Shown here one piece after another: positions 12,915 through 25,628 of a stretch of DNA of 64,000 bases. The stretch is taken from NCBI RefSeq assembly GCF_933775445.1, contig NC_065876.1, positions 17,918,001 through 17,982,000 of the forward strand, written 5' to 3'. The notes beneath the pieces were generated by a model, which saw only the letters and a program-made list of their open reading frames with translations, was not told the DNA's origin and made no database searches. Positions within the stretch are counted from its first letter, which is position 1; every line of letters starts with the position of its first letter. The translations under genes and the position numbers were made by a program. Origin of the DNA: Argentina anserina. Taxonomy: Eukaryota > Streptophyta > Magnoliopsida > Rosales > Rosaceae.

Positions 12915-12956
12915 TAGGGCTCGTCAACGGGCCGGGCCCGGCACATGAGTGGTGAT
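12915..12956. repeat. GC-rich GGGCCGGGCCCGGC repeat, left of tandem array
   Basis: Contains GGGCTCGTCAACGGGCCGGG and CCCGGCAC in otherwise AT-rich DNA. The same kind of sequence (GCCGGGCCGGGCCGGG) is at 14700-14890 on the other side of the array, so the array may have grown inside, or inserted into, one GC-rich repeat. Confidence 0.5.
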
Positions 12957-12979
12957 CGAAATAGATGCTTACAAATTCT

Positions 12980-14690
12980 AGTTTCGAAATATTGTCGATC
13001 GACACCACTAGATGTAATCAATATATATATATATTTAGGGATCCTGTAAAAATTTCATCCGTTTTGAACATGGTTTGACCGTCCGTATCAACGGTCAATA
13101 AAAAAAGAAGTGTTTTGACATGATAAAACCTCATTGACCGGGGCTTTACTAAATGAGTTTCCTTGTTGCGACCACGCACGATCGATGGCAAAATTAGGTT
13201 ATTCAAATATGTAAACAGCTTTCTGCATTTGCTTCTTGGTAATAAGTCCCCTTATGACATATTAGTGTTGTTTTTGGTTTACCGGAAATTTCGACAGTCA
13301 AACGGGGCCCGAATTGGATGAAATTTAAAATGGTCACTAAATATATATACCGATCACATTGGATGGTGTAGATCGATTCAGAGAAGTTTCATTCATATAG
13401 TCGCTTCATAATGAGATAGTTTTATTATAAACCTAATATAAAGGTTATGATACATTAGTGGACACTTCGGTAATCGATAACTGCAGTTTGAAATATGGTC
13501 GATCGACACCAGTAGATATGATCAGTATATATATTTAGGGAACCCATAAATATTTCGTCAGTTTTGGATATGGTATAACCGTTCATACAAACGATCAACT
13601 AAAAAAAATTATGTGATTTCAGATATGTAAACGGCTTTCGGCGTTCGTATATTTGTAATAGGTCATCCCTTAGGGCATATTAGTGGTGTTTTTGATTTAC
13701 AGAAAATTCCGACGGTCAAACGAGGTCCGAATTGGATAAAATTCTTACATGGTCACTAAATATATATACCGATCACATCGGCTGTGTCGATTAATCCCGA
13801 GAACTTTCCTTCATATAGTTGCTTTTATAATGCGATAATTTTATTCTAAACCTAATATAAAGGTTATGATACATTAGTGGCCACTAAGTCGATCGCCAAC
13901 TCTAGTTTGAAATATTGTCGATCGACACTAGCAGATGTGATCGGTATATATATTTAGGGACCCTGTAAAAATTTCGTCTGTTTTGGACATGGTTTGACCG
14001 TTCGTACCTAAAGTCAACCAAAAAAGAGGCGTTTTGACATATTGAAACACCATTGGCTGAGGATTTGCTAAATGGGTTTCCTCAATGCGACCGCGCACGA
14101 TAGGTAACAAAAATTAGGTGATTTCATATTTGCAAACGGTTTTCGGCGTTCACATCTTTTGTAATGGATCCTCCCTTAGAGCATATTAATGGTGTTTTCG
14201 GTTTATCAGAAATTCTGACGGTCAAACGAGGTCCGAATTGGATGAAATTTTTACAGGATCACGAAATATATATTTCGATCACATTGGCTATTGTCAATCG
14301 ATTCCGAGAAGTTTTTTTCTTATAGTTGTTTCATAATGCGATAGTTTTATTATAAACCAAATATAAAGGTTATGATATATTAGTGGACACTTCGGTGATT
14401 GATAACTCCAATTCCAAATATGGTCGATCGATACCAGCAGATGTGATCAGTATATATATTTAGGGAACCTTTAAAAAATTCGTCAGTTTTGGAAATTGTT
14501 TGATGTTCTGTATCTACAGTGAACTAAAAAGGAAGCATTTTGACATATTAAAATCACCATTGACCGAGATTTTGCCAAATGGGTTCCTTGGTGTGACCGC
14601 ACATAATCAGTAACAAAAATTAGGTGATTTCAGATATGCAAACGGTTTTCGGTGTTCGCATTTTGGTAATGGGTTTTCCTTTATGTATGT
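12980..14690. repeat. Higher-order tandem array, two subunits (about 505 and 420 bp) in a 925-bp period
   Basis: The motif GTCGATCGACACCAGTAGAT, then GATCAGTATATATATTTAGG, recurs near 12986, 13494, 13911 and 14418. Copies 1 and 3 (ATTGTCGATCGACAC, ACATGGTTTGACCG) resemble each other most, as do copies 2 and 4 (ATGGTCGATCGA, AGGGAACC). This gives an A-B-A-B order with a 925-bp period. Each unit also carries TTTGACCGTTCGTA, ACGGTCAAACGAGGTCCGAATTGG-like text (split here by variation) and AACCTAATATAAAGGTTATGATA. No conserved protein; frames are interrupted. Confidence 0.8.
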
Positions 14691-14895
14691 ATAATATTTT
14701 ATTATTTGGCGGGGTTTTACGGGACGGGCCTTGCAGACTTTTGGAGAGCCGGGCCGGGCCGGGTTTCAATCCTCTAATCTAAGCCCGACCATCTACCCAC
14801 GGAAGCGGGCTTTGGCGGGTTTTCTCGCGGGCCGGGTCGGGTAAAAGCCCACCGGGCTTACCGGCCTCCGCCCGCTTTTCGGATTTGCAGGCTAA
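14691..14895. repeat. GC-rich GGGCCGGGCCGGG repeat
   Basis: About 200 bp with GCCGGGCCGGGCCGGG, GGGCTTTGGCGGG and GGGCCGGGTCGGG, unlike the flanking AT-rich sequence. Pairs with the shorter stretch at 12915-12956. Non-coding. Confidence 0.6.
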
Positions 14896-16039
14896 ATGAT
14901 GAGGCCTAGCATGACATACTACTTTTCAAATTTTTTTTTATTTTTAATAAAGGCTTATAAGACTACCTTCAATCCTGCATTAATGAAACTGTCGAATACA
15001 AGGGGGGACGTGAAGCATAAACTCCTGATTACAAAAGACCTGAAATAATATCAAAAGTCTCTACAAACAAGTACCTAACAAAGCACCAACTAGCAAAGAA
15101 CACAACTCCAATGACGACTTTATTTGCTTGTAAACAGTGGTGACATAAGTGAGAGCACAGTAGATATGTACCGTTTAAAACGATGAAACATCATTTACAT
15201 ATCCTAATGTCAAATAAAATATCTCCACAACCATGTTGCCGCCAGAATAACCCGACAACACTTAGTCTCATCTTACTGCTAGGAGGAAGCACCCATTAAC
15301 AAATAAGCGACATCTACCTAGAGCAAAAAAGGCACACAAGGTGCATATATCGACCCATTTTGCCCTACCATAAAGCGATAGGGTATTATTAGCGACATAA
15401 AGTCGCATCATAGAAAAACTAAATAAGTTTTAACTGAAATAAAATAAAAAAATTGATGACCAAAGCCCAAACCCAGGCACAAACCCAGGCCCAAGCCTTA
15501 TTTCCAACAGGCCCAACCCAACCTAGCAGAGAGGATGATTCACCCTTCAAAAATAGAAGATAATATGAATTAAGGAGCTGAATCACGCTTGATATAAGAT
15601 CAAAATGGTGGCATGTTGCTTCCACCTACAATGCACGACTGCATAAGTTGGATGCATATACGAGTCTAAAGATCTAAATGCGGAGCATTGGAAGCCATGA
15701 CTCAAACAAAAATAATACACACAAACAAGTTAACTAAAGACCAAGACATGAAAAAAAAAGAAAAGAAGAAAAAAAGATGAGATGGAAACAATATATTAGA
15801 GAAATTCAGTAAATCCGATTCCAGCAACGGAGTCAAAAATGATTTTTGACTAAAACTAGCTATACCTGGGCTAAAGTTGGCCTAGCGTCAACTTATAATT
15901 TTTCGCCTTTACCAAGACCGTAATATATAATTAATTACTAGGACAAATAATAATACTACAAAAAATGAAATAGAAACCAATACACACAAGAGACATGAAT
16001 GATGTCAATTTGAAATGCTAAGCAGTTGAATCTAAAAAC
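14896..16039. other. Intergenic, possible minus-strand retroposon remnant, nothing firm
   Basis: AT-rich DNA with no convincing frame. The stretch beginning AATAAAGGCTTATAAGAC and continuing with TTAATGAAACTGTCGAATACAAG looks like degenerate repeat sequence, but no reverse transcriptase motif is visible. Confidence 0.4.
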
Positions 16040-16468
16040 CGTAGTCAAGAAATGTGGGCAGCTTCACTTCATTCATATATACAACAAGCGCATTACATGA
16101 TACAACAAACAGTAGTTCATGAGAAGCAACAATGTCTTTGGAATTTCCCCATGTAACACAAGACTCATCAGTGACTCTGTTGCTTTGCAAAATTCCAAAA
16201 ACGGTTTTCAGAATTATTTTCAACCTCATAGCTAACTTTTTCACTCACACTAGTCTAGATTTCTCCTATTCTTTTTCATCCAAGTAGCTTAGCTAGCTAT
16301 TTTTACCACTAGATTTCTTCTTCTCCTTTTGCCTTCCAATGGAAACTAACTGTACATCAAGACTGTGGACATGATCACCCCCCACTTTTTCCGCATCACA
16401 CAAGAACCATGGTGGTGTCCTTTCTAAGTTGAGCACTTCCTTGCACATTTTTGCCAAATTTCTTTGTT
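16040..16468 (-). other. MYB copy A 3' region, conserved with copy B
   Basis: Downstream of the minus-strand MYB stop. The words GTTTTTGGAATTTTGCAA, ACACCACCATGGTT and TTGTGTGATGCGGAAAAA on this strand recur downstream of the plus-strand MYB stop (36725-37070), so the duplication included the 3' UTR. Confidence 0.75.
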
Positions 16469-17723
16469 TTAAGTAGAGCCTACTCCAAGGAAATCAATGA
16501 ATGGCATCGCACTCGTCTTGTCATTATGATCTTCTCCAGACATGGAAGAAACATTATTGTTGCTGGTCTTATAGGTGGTAAGAATTGATTCATCTCCGGA
16601 AATTTCAGAGTTTGAATCTGATGACTGACCATTCTTACTGCCCTTAATCCTGCCAGAGTCTTCAACTATAATATACAACAATAAGTAGCAAAGTTTTGTT
16701 AAGATCAAGAACAAACGAAACTATCAAAGAGCAAGAACATAAATAGTATGCATTTGATTATGTCATATATGTGACTCGGAGTGGTTTAAGAAACATACCC
16801 AGCTGTGATCCAAAGGTTTTGTATTGCTGAAATGGATTGTTGTTCTTGAAAAAGCTGGGCATCAGTGGACTATTTGAGGGAGTGAGGGAGAGATGAGTAG
16901 TACATGTTGAGGCAGAGGCTGCAGAGCCAGATTCATCGTTACTGGTGTTGATTGAGATTGTTGAACGATCACTAGAGGCATTATTCTTAGTCCCATTTTC
17001 TTGATCTTCATCATCATGAGGAATCATGATAGGCTGAGAAGCAGAAGAGGGCCTTCTCCTCTTGTAAACGTTGGATTCCTCTCTGTGCTTTCTAGCCATG
17101 ATGACATGCCAATGGTTCTTGACAGCATTATCAGTCCTTCCAGGGAAGAGCCTTGCAATCATGGCCCATTTGTTGCCGTAGAGTCTATGAGCAGATAGAA
17201 GCCTCTCTTCTTCTTCCTCACTGAAAGCCCTTCTGTTGATCCTTGGATCTAGCTGGTTAAACCATCTCAGTCTGCAACTTTTCCCTACACCCAAGAGCAC
17301 AATTAGTCTCACATCAGCATACATATCCAAAAATCAAAACAAAACTGCAACTTGAACATGAAACTAGATTCATTGTCTCTATTTACCTGATCTACCATCA
17401 AGGTGCTCAGCAATCAAGTTCCAGTTTTGAGGACCAAACTGGGCCACAAGTTGTTTGAGTTTGGAGTCTTCAGCTGGCCTCCAATGGCCTCTAACACAAA
17501 GCTTAGTTTTCCCATGCCCAGCAGCAAGGCCCTGTACAACATCTTCCCGATCAGATTCGTCTCCAGCAAGACTAGGAGCCATGGTGCTCTTTCTCTTTCT
17601 GTCATGAACACCAATACCATAACCCATTTCAGAATCAGCCACGACTCTAACAATGGTGCTTGAGAGACACAGCTGAGACGGCATATAGTTCAAATCTTGA
17701 CGATAACTAGAGTCAGTCATCAT
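16469..17723 (-). CDS. R2R3-MYB transcription factor, subgroup 21-like, copy A, 339 aa
   Basis: Nuclear DNA-binding regulator. Exons on the minus strand: 17723-17387, 17284-16799, 16665-16469; total 1020 nt, all joins in phase with GT-AG borders. R2 (about residues 78-128) starts [13 protein letters not shown] and R3 (about 130-179) contains [15 protein letters not shown] and [20 protein letters not shown], then [12 protein letters not shown] and a basic KRRRP. The C-terminal region is S/N-rich and ends [12 protein letters not shown]. These features fit the MYB52/54/56/105/117 (LOF) group; Arabidopsis members act in organ boundaries, seed size or cell walls, but the exact orthologue is open. 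The inverted partner at 35522-36724 is a close paralogue. Here the partner's start codon ATGGATCCTC reads AAGGGTCCTC, so translation must begin at the downstream ATGATG (17723). No frameshift or stop is seen. Confidence 0.93.
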
Positions 17724-18300
17724 CTGGGGTTGTTGTTGATGAGGACCCTTTAGTTCACACACACGCACTCACACCAGAAAAACCAAACCCCCGAAACCCA
17801 ACATGAACAAGCAAAATGGATCAGAAGCTAACTCTAAACTGGGTATACATACTTGCAGACACAACTAGAGCAATGGCAACAATAAACAAGCTAGGGGTGT
17901 TGGTTTTCTGCTAGCTAGCTACAGTAGTAAACTACGCAGAAGAACAGAAGGAGCTTATATAATGGGTTTAGTTCAGGACTTCAGGCAGTGAAACAATGGA
18001 AGAACTGAAGATATGAGGAGGAGCAAGAAATCTGAAATGAGAAAGAGGGAGAAGGGAAAGAGGAGGTCATCAAAATGTGAGCTTGGGAGAGGGTTCTTAT
18101 AGGAAATGAGGGAAGAAGAAAGAGCAGAAAACTCAGTCATGCACAAGAATTGAGAGGCGCTCGTGTGGGTGGTGGTGGGGACTTGGGGTTTGGTCTTTGT
18201 TATTGTTATGTTGCTTTGTTCTGAGTGAAGACCTTGTCCTCATTCTCCCCTCGGGCTTTGGGAGAACAGAACCTGAATCTGTTTGTCCATTTCCCAAACG
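17724..18300 (-). promoter_or_regulatory. MYB copy A leader and promoter
   Basis: Conserved with 34990-35521 for about 500 bp from an AATGGACAAACAGATTC block down to the start. It includes ACACGAGYGCGCCTC-like text, CTCACATTTTGATGACCTC, TAGCTTGTTTATTGTTGCC and TGTGTCTGCAAGTAT. TATAAG-like boxes lie in the conserved part (CCTATAAGAACC here). A second TATATAAG (CCATTATATAAGCTCC) is in this copy but altered to CCCTTTAAGCTC in copy B. Transcription start is inferred. Confidence 0.6.
17769..17804 (-). other. Upstream ORF, 11 codons, in MYB copy A leader
   Basis: ATG at 17804 opens MLGFGGLVFLV and stops at TGA 17771-17769, 45 nt before the predicted start. It is positionally equivalent to the 17-codon uORF of copy B but reads another frame after a small indel in the G run. 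Confidence 0.6.
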
Positions 18301-20105
18301 TTTTTCTCAGTTTTTTTACGGAAATTTTCAAGGAGAGGGGCAGGGTGTTACGGGACTCCAATAAACACTCAAACAAATTCATGGCACAAATAAATTTATT
18401 TATATTATAAATAATAAATTATCTTATAGTTTATAATACTTGAAACATAAGTAGAATAAATCTAATATAGAAATCAATTATAAGTAAATCATACGTAATT
18501 GTAATATATTTTCAAATATTAATAATTGTAAATCTATAATTAAATAGATGAGTAATAACTTGAAATTGCCCATAAATGCTCTGCATCAGGGAGAGAGCAT
18601 GAGTCTTTACAAATTCGCATCACTCTCCCAGCACCTCCCAATCATCTCTTGCTCCTCAATGTCATCATAACTGAATATATCACTTGTTTATTAATATTTT
18701 GGTCCATTACACGGTTTTTTATTGAAATTGATTAACCCGCCGTGTGTTTACAACGTCGGTTAGATTTAAACGCTGACCTGAATGATATCAGTTAGGTTAG
18801 CCATCGTTATCCGATTTAATTGTGAAACCGCTTCGGTTTTTGAATGTCATTTTCTACCTGGTATTGCATCATTTTCTTAGTCCTCCTTCATGGGCTTACA
18901 TTTCTAATATATTGACCAATTTTAAATTAGAGGGTATAGTTTATCGCGTAGAAAAGAAAACAATCTCGCGTGTTGTGGCCACCGTAGTTGTAACTTGCAA
19001 TGGTAGTGGTGTGTTCTTCTGTATATTTATGATGAATTTAGTGTTTTCATGATTCTAATTAAGTGGCTTATGAAAAAGACATAGTTCGTTCTATTTGTTT
19101 GCAACCTAATTAAGAGGTGGTGTTTGTTGGACTCGATTGCCAATTTGAGGACTACATTACTATATTAACAACTCAAGCGGTTCATAAAATTTACAAATTA
19201 AAAAAACTCAGTAACAACATGCATGAATGACAATTACTACTTTGATGACTCAATTTTTACAACTTGAAGATATAATTGATGCATTAACTCATACCAGAGT
19301 TTGCTCAATTGTTTTTGAGTTTGCCAAAATTGCTACTGCTAGAGATGCTCTTGCTAAACTGCCAAAACATGCACTCGCTCAACTCCCGGCTTTCTGCTAG
19401 TTATAGAAGATTAAAAGAGATTATTTAGAGGAGGTCCGGGATACCTGAGTCGACTCAAGTTAGCTTTAGAATAAAAGCATTCAACTGCGAGTATAAAATG
19501 GAAAACGTGAGGAATACAGGACAGAAGTTCTGTTCATACGTGATCGAGGTGCGTTGGGCAACCACACCGGTTCACATGAATTTGTGGTAAGAATAAATTT
19601 GAGGTACACTTTTTATTAGTCATATTTCAGCCCCTCTACGAGCATCATGCATCTGGACCAAACTTCTTTTACATTTTTCGGCTGTAGATTTTGGTTTTAT
19701 ATCACATTTAACCAAATTTATCTAAGATTAATGGTCCTTTACGAGTCTAGATCAGTCTTTTTTGAGAGCTCTAAGTCCTCTAAGTCCTTTTCTTGGTCCT
19801 ATATTTTTACTCACGAATGTGGCCGTTTCGTAACACATCTAGTATGAATGTCTGATTCTTAAAAAGATAATTCATTACGGCAGACGAAATTATATTTTGA
19901 ATAACGTCCTGTACATATAATGTCGTTCTTTAAAAATAAATTAAAGAGAATAAAATATACATTAGATTTATTTTTAAATCAAGTTAAGACCAAAACATCG
20001 ATCACTTTGGTCTTATTAGAGAGTTTAACGCAGATATACGTCGAGGGTCACAAGGGTATTCTAACCACGCAAGACTAATTCCCTGCAAGCTTCAATCACA
20101 CGAAC
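18301..20105. other. Intergenic AT-rich DNA, nothing recognised
   Basis: No domain-bearing frame, RNA gene or paired terminal repeat was found in this stretch. Confidence 0.5.
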
Positions 20106-20755
20106 TCAAAGATCAGAGGCGGACCTAAGAGAGAGCAGTCACAGCTTTTACTGGGCAGAATTTGAATGGGTCAGTTGTGTTTTTAAATTTCTGCTGGGTA
20201 GACTTTGAGAAAGATAAGAAGGAGAGAGTGAGAAGTTAATAATTAATGGGGGGAAATAGAGAGAAAAACATATATGGTGAGTGTTTGTGATTGATTGCAA
20301 TTCTATTATTTTCCAATCTGAACTGATTAAATATGTTATTAATTATAAGAAAATAGTTGTTGCCGAGCCATAATACGTACTCCATCCAAACAGTGAGAAA
20401 AAGCCACACATTCTAACTTGAATTACTGCCAAAAATGAACTATTAGTACCTACATCCCCTGAATTGTAATTTCCAACTACTTTTAATCCTATTTTCTGAA
20501 TTTTGTTTACCAAATTCATGAAATATATAAGACTTATTATGTAGATTTAGTGAGTGTTGAGGAGATTGTATTGCATTTTCTTTTTTCAGTCCAACTTAAA
20601 TTTCTATACACAATTCCTTAATTTTTGATTTTTTGATGTATACTAGATAAAAATCGTGTTTTGACTTATTATAATTCTTATTCATTCTTAATTATTTGTA
20701 AAAAAAAATTCCGCTCACCTATCTTTCAGACCGTAGATCCGCCACTGTCAAAGAT
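20106..20755. mobile_element. Non-autonomous hAT-type element, 634 bp, with 8-bp target duplication
   Basis: The element runs 20114-20747. The ends are CAGAGGCGGACCTA on the left and, read inward from the right, CAGTGGCGGATCTA: 14-bp imperfect terminal inverted repeats of the usual hAT form. Perfect 8-bp direct repeats TCAAAGAT flank it at 20106-20113 and 20748-20755, the target-site length of hAT transposases. The inside is AT-rich and non-coding, so it needs a transposase from elsewhere. Confidence 0.9.
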
Positions 20756-21170
20756 CCTTCAAATCTGTTCTATCTACCGATTGGTAAAATCTGGGAATCA
20801 AACAAATTACTGTATAAAATATGAGCAAATAAAAAACAAAACTAAGAGAGAGAAAATTTGCAAATCCAAAATTAGGAAATGTTGATTGCAGGTGCTCTTT
20901 TCCACCGCCTGAGAGGTTCTCAAACCAAGAGAAAGTTTGCACTGCCTTAAATTTACAGCAGTACCAGCCATGATTACATTATTCTCCCCCCACTGTAAAA
21001 ACTTAAAATCAATGATCACAAAGAAAAGTGAAAGAAAGAAGAGATACCAGATCTACTAACAGAAGAAAGACGTTGAAAAAAGCAGCAAATTTCGCGATGC
21101 AATCAACAAAACCCGCAAATGATAAACAGAAAATTTATATTCTTTTCTAATCTTTGGAATAGTTACGTTA
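20756..21170. other. Spacer between hAT and Mutator-like elements
   Basis: AT-rich, no gene recognised. Confidence 0.5.
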
Positions 21171-21179
21171 TAAATTTAG

Positions 21180-21371
21180 GGAAAAAAATTCAATTTACTA
21201 CTTTGAGGTTTGAGTGTTTTATCACTTGTGTCCCTATTGTTTGTTTTTATTCACATATGTCCTTATTCTTTCAAAATCTTATCAAGCGTGGAAAAAATTT
21301 CAAATTCCCCTTATGAGTGACGTAATCATAGACGTGGAGGGGACAACGAGGGCCCACTTTACAGTCTGAAA
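21180..21371 (+). repeat. MULE left terminal inverted repeat
   Basis: Starts GGAAAAAAATTCAATTTACT. Its reverse complement lies at the right end of the element. Confidence 0.92.
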
Positions 21372-22125
21372 TCCTAATTTTATCAAAAAGACAAAATTAT
21401 CCCCATACGCCTCCATTTTGTTCAAAAAACCCAGATCTGCTCTATTGAGAGCATCATCGCAACACTCAAATTCTAAACCCAGATTTCCTTCTTTACTCTC
21501 AAATCCTAAACCAACTCTCAAATTATAATAAGGTGGTCTGACTCTTGATATATCCCACCTAGATTGATGACTGAATTTTAATGAGCTAGCCCAGATGAAA
21601 AATTAGAGATTTAAAGAGATGATGCTCCCCGAAGAGTGGATACCGCGACTAACTAATGGAGAACAACTCGAAGAAGTACCCAAATATGGTGAGTGTTTGA
21701 TTGAGGATGTTAGTTTTGAATTGGAAGAATGAGTTTTTTGATTTTGAAAACGGGAGTACTGTAGCATCGACGAGGTTTCGATAGTAATTTTTAGGGGTTT
21801 CAAATTTTAGGGGGTTTAGATGATTCTATATGGTTTAGTTCAAAGTTAGGGTTTGAAGATATAGGTTTTTAAGATTGAGATGCTTTTGATACAAAGACTT
21901 AAACTTCTTATTTGAATATTCCAAGACAAAGATATGTGTTTGTTATCGGGTTGTATTCAAAAGGATTTTACAAATGGTTAATGGTTGTGCAAGGGTGTGT
22001 GGTCCTATACCTGAATTCATTTTTTTCTGGTTTAGGTGGTAAGTTGGTTGAGCTATGATGTTGAGTATTTAATCATGTTCTTAATGAGTTGTATGATACT
22101 TGCAGATAACCCTGACTTTTTTACC

Positions 22126-25057
22126 ATGAAAGTTTACCATGGAGGCTACTGCAATCATTTAGAGGGAACATACATTGGAGGATCAGTTTCATATTATGAT
22201 AATGTCGACAGTGACAAAATGAGTTTGGTGAAGTAGACCGCATGGTGAAGGGCATTAATCCAAAATATGTTGGCAGAAGGATAGATTACTCGTATTCTTG
22301 TGGCAGCGAGGCTGATGCAAAGACAAAGCTCTCCGAAGACAATGATATAACTGAGATGTGCAAAATGGTGTCTACTTTTAGGCTAATAATATTGTGGCTT
22401 GATATGTTGGAGCTGGATACAAACTATTATGGAGATGATCTTGATGAGCTATTCTTGTATGAAGATCAAATTGCCGATTGGAGTCGAGGTAAACAAAGAA
22501 CTGTGATCATAGAAGAGCTTCCAAATTCTCCAAAAAGGCCGAAGAGTAGTGTGAAGATTGTGGAACTCCGTGAATCACCAAAGAAAAAGGCTTTTACAAG
22601 TATTAAAATTTCGGAGCCATCACGTGAAGTGCCTACTCAAGGTATCTCAGCTCCTACATTAAAGGATATTGGTAAGGGTAAGAGAAAAATAGACGTAGAT
22701 GAGTATGACCTTGATGATGATGAGCCTATGATAGTTTATGATAGTTTGTTTATTGAAGATGATAAAGATTCTGAAGACAATGATCCTTATGATAGTGAAT
22801 CTGATGTGGACTATGACCCAACAAAAGGTGATGATGAGGTAACAAAATATGGCGTAGATGATGACTTCCTATGCGATAGGATAACTGAACCAGAGGGCGA
22901 TGAGAATGCCACACCTGAAACAATGAGAGCTGCCACTAATCTCATAACTGAGGGAGATGGTTTGGTTGAGGATGATGCGAATATGTTTGGGCTGTGGATT
23001 CTGATGAGGAAGCAATATGATTTCAATGTCATTCTGATGGCGAGGGTGGTATTGTGTACCCAGAATTTAATCCTAAAGTGGACATGGAGAAGCCAAGGTT
23101 TTGTGTGGAAATGTTGTTTGCTACCATGCAAATACTAAGAGATGTTGTGGTTGAGCAAGCAATTCAGCAAGGTTGGGAGCCAATTTTTTTATAAAAGTGA
23201 TCAAGGCAGGATCAGGGTAATTTGTGCTGCAGAAAACTGTGATTTTGATCTGTATGCATCACAGATGCAGCACTGTAACACATTTCAGAACAAGACTTAT
23301 AAGCCAAAACACAATTGTACAAGGGTTCTAGAGAACAGTGCAGTAAGAGTGTCATACCTTGTGAAGAAGTTTACAAACAAGATTCAGATGAATCCATCTA
23401 TTAATACAGGTAACTTAACATGTTTTAATATTGATGCAATGATTATCTAGATTTATGTTCTCTAATGTTGAGTTGTGTTATTTAATGTTGCAGAAGCATT
23501 AAGGAAAGAAATGTCATCAGACATTAAGTCAAAGGTCTCGTTTCAGCAGGCATATAGGATCAAAAGAAGAGTGATAGAGGTGTTTGAAAAGAGTATGAAA
23601 GAGCAGTATGCCAAGCTACAAGATTATGCTCAAGAACTTAAAAGAGTGGACCCTAGCACAACGGTTGATATAAAATGTGAGCATAGGTTTTGTGTAAGAC
23701 ACTTATGGACCAACTTCAATAAGGAATTCCGTGAAAAGGCGTTGAAGGATCAATTATGGTCCATCGCAAAATCTACTACACTACCTTATTACTGGAAAGA
23801 AATGACTGCATTAAATAAGCTGGAAGTGAAAGCTCATAAATGGTTAACATGTATCTGCAATGGTTTCACTTATATTAGTTTACTGATTTTCTTCTTCTTT
23901 TGCATTATGTGTTTGGTTTTTGGTCTGAGTTGAATTAGTTTTTATACTTTGCAGACCCTAAGGAGCCAACAAGGAACCCCAAGCATTGGTGTAGATCACA
24001 TTTCAATGGTTGGCTGAAATGTGATATATTGGTGAATAACTTGTGTGAGAGCTTTAATGCCTTCATCCTTTCAGCTAGGTCAAAGCCTGTTATTTCATGC
24101 TTTGAAGATATCAAAATAAAGTTGATGAAGAGGATTGCAATTAGAAAACAAGCGATGAGCAAGATTAATGATACCATTTGCCCCAAGACTAGGGAGATTC
24201 TAAAAAGAAGAAGAACAAGGTTAAAGCTAGTAGTGATTGCTTTCCCGAAGCAACTGGTGGCACAAAAATAGAGGTGGTATCAAGAGGAGCAGCTAGGTAT
24301 ATAGTTGATCTGGAAAGAAGAACTTGTGCATGTAGGAGATGAAACCTCACAAGAATACCTTACAAGCATGCAGTTTCAGCTATTATTTTCTCGAGGATGA
24401 AGCCTGAGGACTTTGTGGATGCATGTTACCTCACACAAAATTATATGGCAACTTATTCCCACACAGTTCAACCTGATGGGATGGATCTTTGGATGCCTTC
24501 TAGTCAGCCTGCAATCCTCCCACCTTAGTACACTAGACAGCCAGGGAGACCAAAAATTAAGAGAATGAAAGATGCATCTGAAAGGGAGAATGATGGATCT
24601 AAGCGTGGGATGGTTAAGCAGTCTGTGACGTGTTCGGTTTGTCAAACAATTGGCCACAATAACCGATCTTGTCATAAACACCTTCCCCCAAAGAATGTTG
24701 TGGTCAATGCTCAAAAGAAACAGAAGTCTGCCCCTGCATCTGCCTCATTTACTCAGCAAAAGGGTATTAAACCTCCAAAGTCCAAAAATGAGCTTAGAGA
24801 GAAGGCAACCCTTAAAGCTAAGAGAATGAATGTGAAGTTTTATTTCTAATTGTACAGTTTGTTTTTTGTTCTTTCAATAATTTTTTAAATCTAATTGTGA
24901 GTTTGATATGTTCATGTTGTAGGAGAAGAGAGATGCACTAAAGGTAGCTATAAAGGGACCATCAAAGAGAGGAAGGCCACCAAAAGCTGGTTCAAGTACA
25001 ACACAAGGTTCATCAAGTTCTTCAATGAAACTTAGGGGCAAGAATGTTGGAAACTAG
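22126..25057 (+). pseudogene. MuDR-type MULE transposase pseudogene, catalytic core deleted
   Basis: Recognisable order: N-terminal MULE domain (ATG 22126, MKVYHGGYCNH), an acidic linker (22700-22960), a MULE DNA-binding region (23060-23410, KPKHNCTRVLENS), post-catalytic region with HRFCVRHLWTNF (23685), SWIM-type zinc finger (24325-24375), CCHC-type knuckle CSVCQTIGHNNRSC (24630-24672) and an AT-hook-like KRGRPPK (24970). The DDE catalytic segment that normally lies between STVDIKC and EHRFC is missing: VDIKCEHRFC is directly joined at about 23676. Breaks: a 1-base loss near 22232 (MSLVK then stop), a frameshift near 22985, and a TGA at about 24340 where Trp is usual in the SWIM motif (CACRR, stop, NL); the SWIM Cys in PYKH is also changed. 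The introns still look plausible. Not functional. Confidence 0.9.
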
Positions 25058-25435
25058 AGGATGTGATGTCAGCTTAGGATCTAAATGAAGATGAAGTTTG
25101 CAATTTTTTGCACAACTATGTACTATTGTATGTAGGTTGTTAGATCTCTTTGGTTTCATATGATTAGGGCTACAAGTAGTGCAATTTTAGTTTGGTCATG
25201 CATAGTTTTAGCATGTACACAGACACAATGCATCTATTTGGTTGTTATTTATCTATTAGGCTATATATATATATGTTTCTAGATATTATTTCATTTTGGT
25301 CTTTTTTTTGTGCAAGTTTCAGCTTTTTTTTTTGGAAATTTTCATCTTTTAGAGCATGAATAGGATTATGTTCATACGTTTTCATTTTTATTTTTACCAT
25401 TAAATGCCTAATTGACGAATTTGACCTTATAATGG

Positions 25436-25628
25436 TTTTCAGACTGTAAAGTGGGCCCTCGTTGTTTCCTCCACGTCTGATGATTACGTCACTCCTGGAG
25501 GGGATTTGAAATTTTTTCCGCGCTTGATGAGATTATGAAAGAATAAGGGCATAGGTGATTAAAAACAAACAATAGGGACACAAGTGAAAAAAGACCCAAA
25601 CCTCAAGGTAGTAAACTGAATTTTTTCC
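25436..25628 (-). repeat. MULE right terminal inverted repeat
   Basis: Reverse complement matches 21180-21371 with small indels; ends GAATTTTTTCC directly before the TSD. Confidence 0.92.

Noticed and set aside
17379..17768. MYB copy A start at 17768
   Set aside because: That position is GTG, not ATG. The first ATG in frame is 17723, and the copy B start codon is not conserved here.
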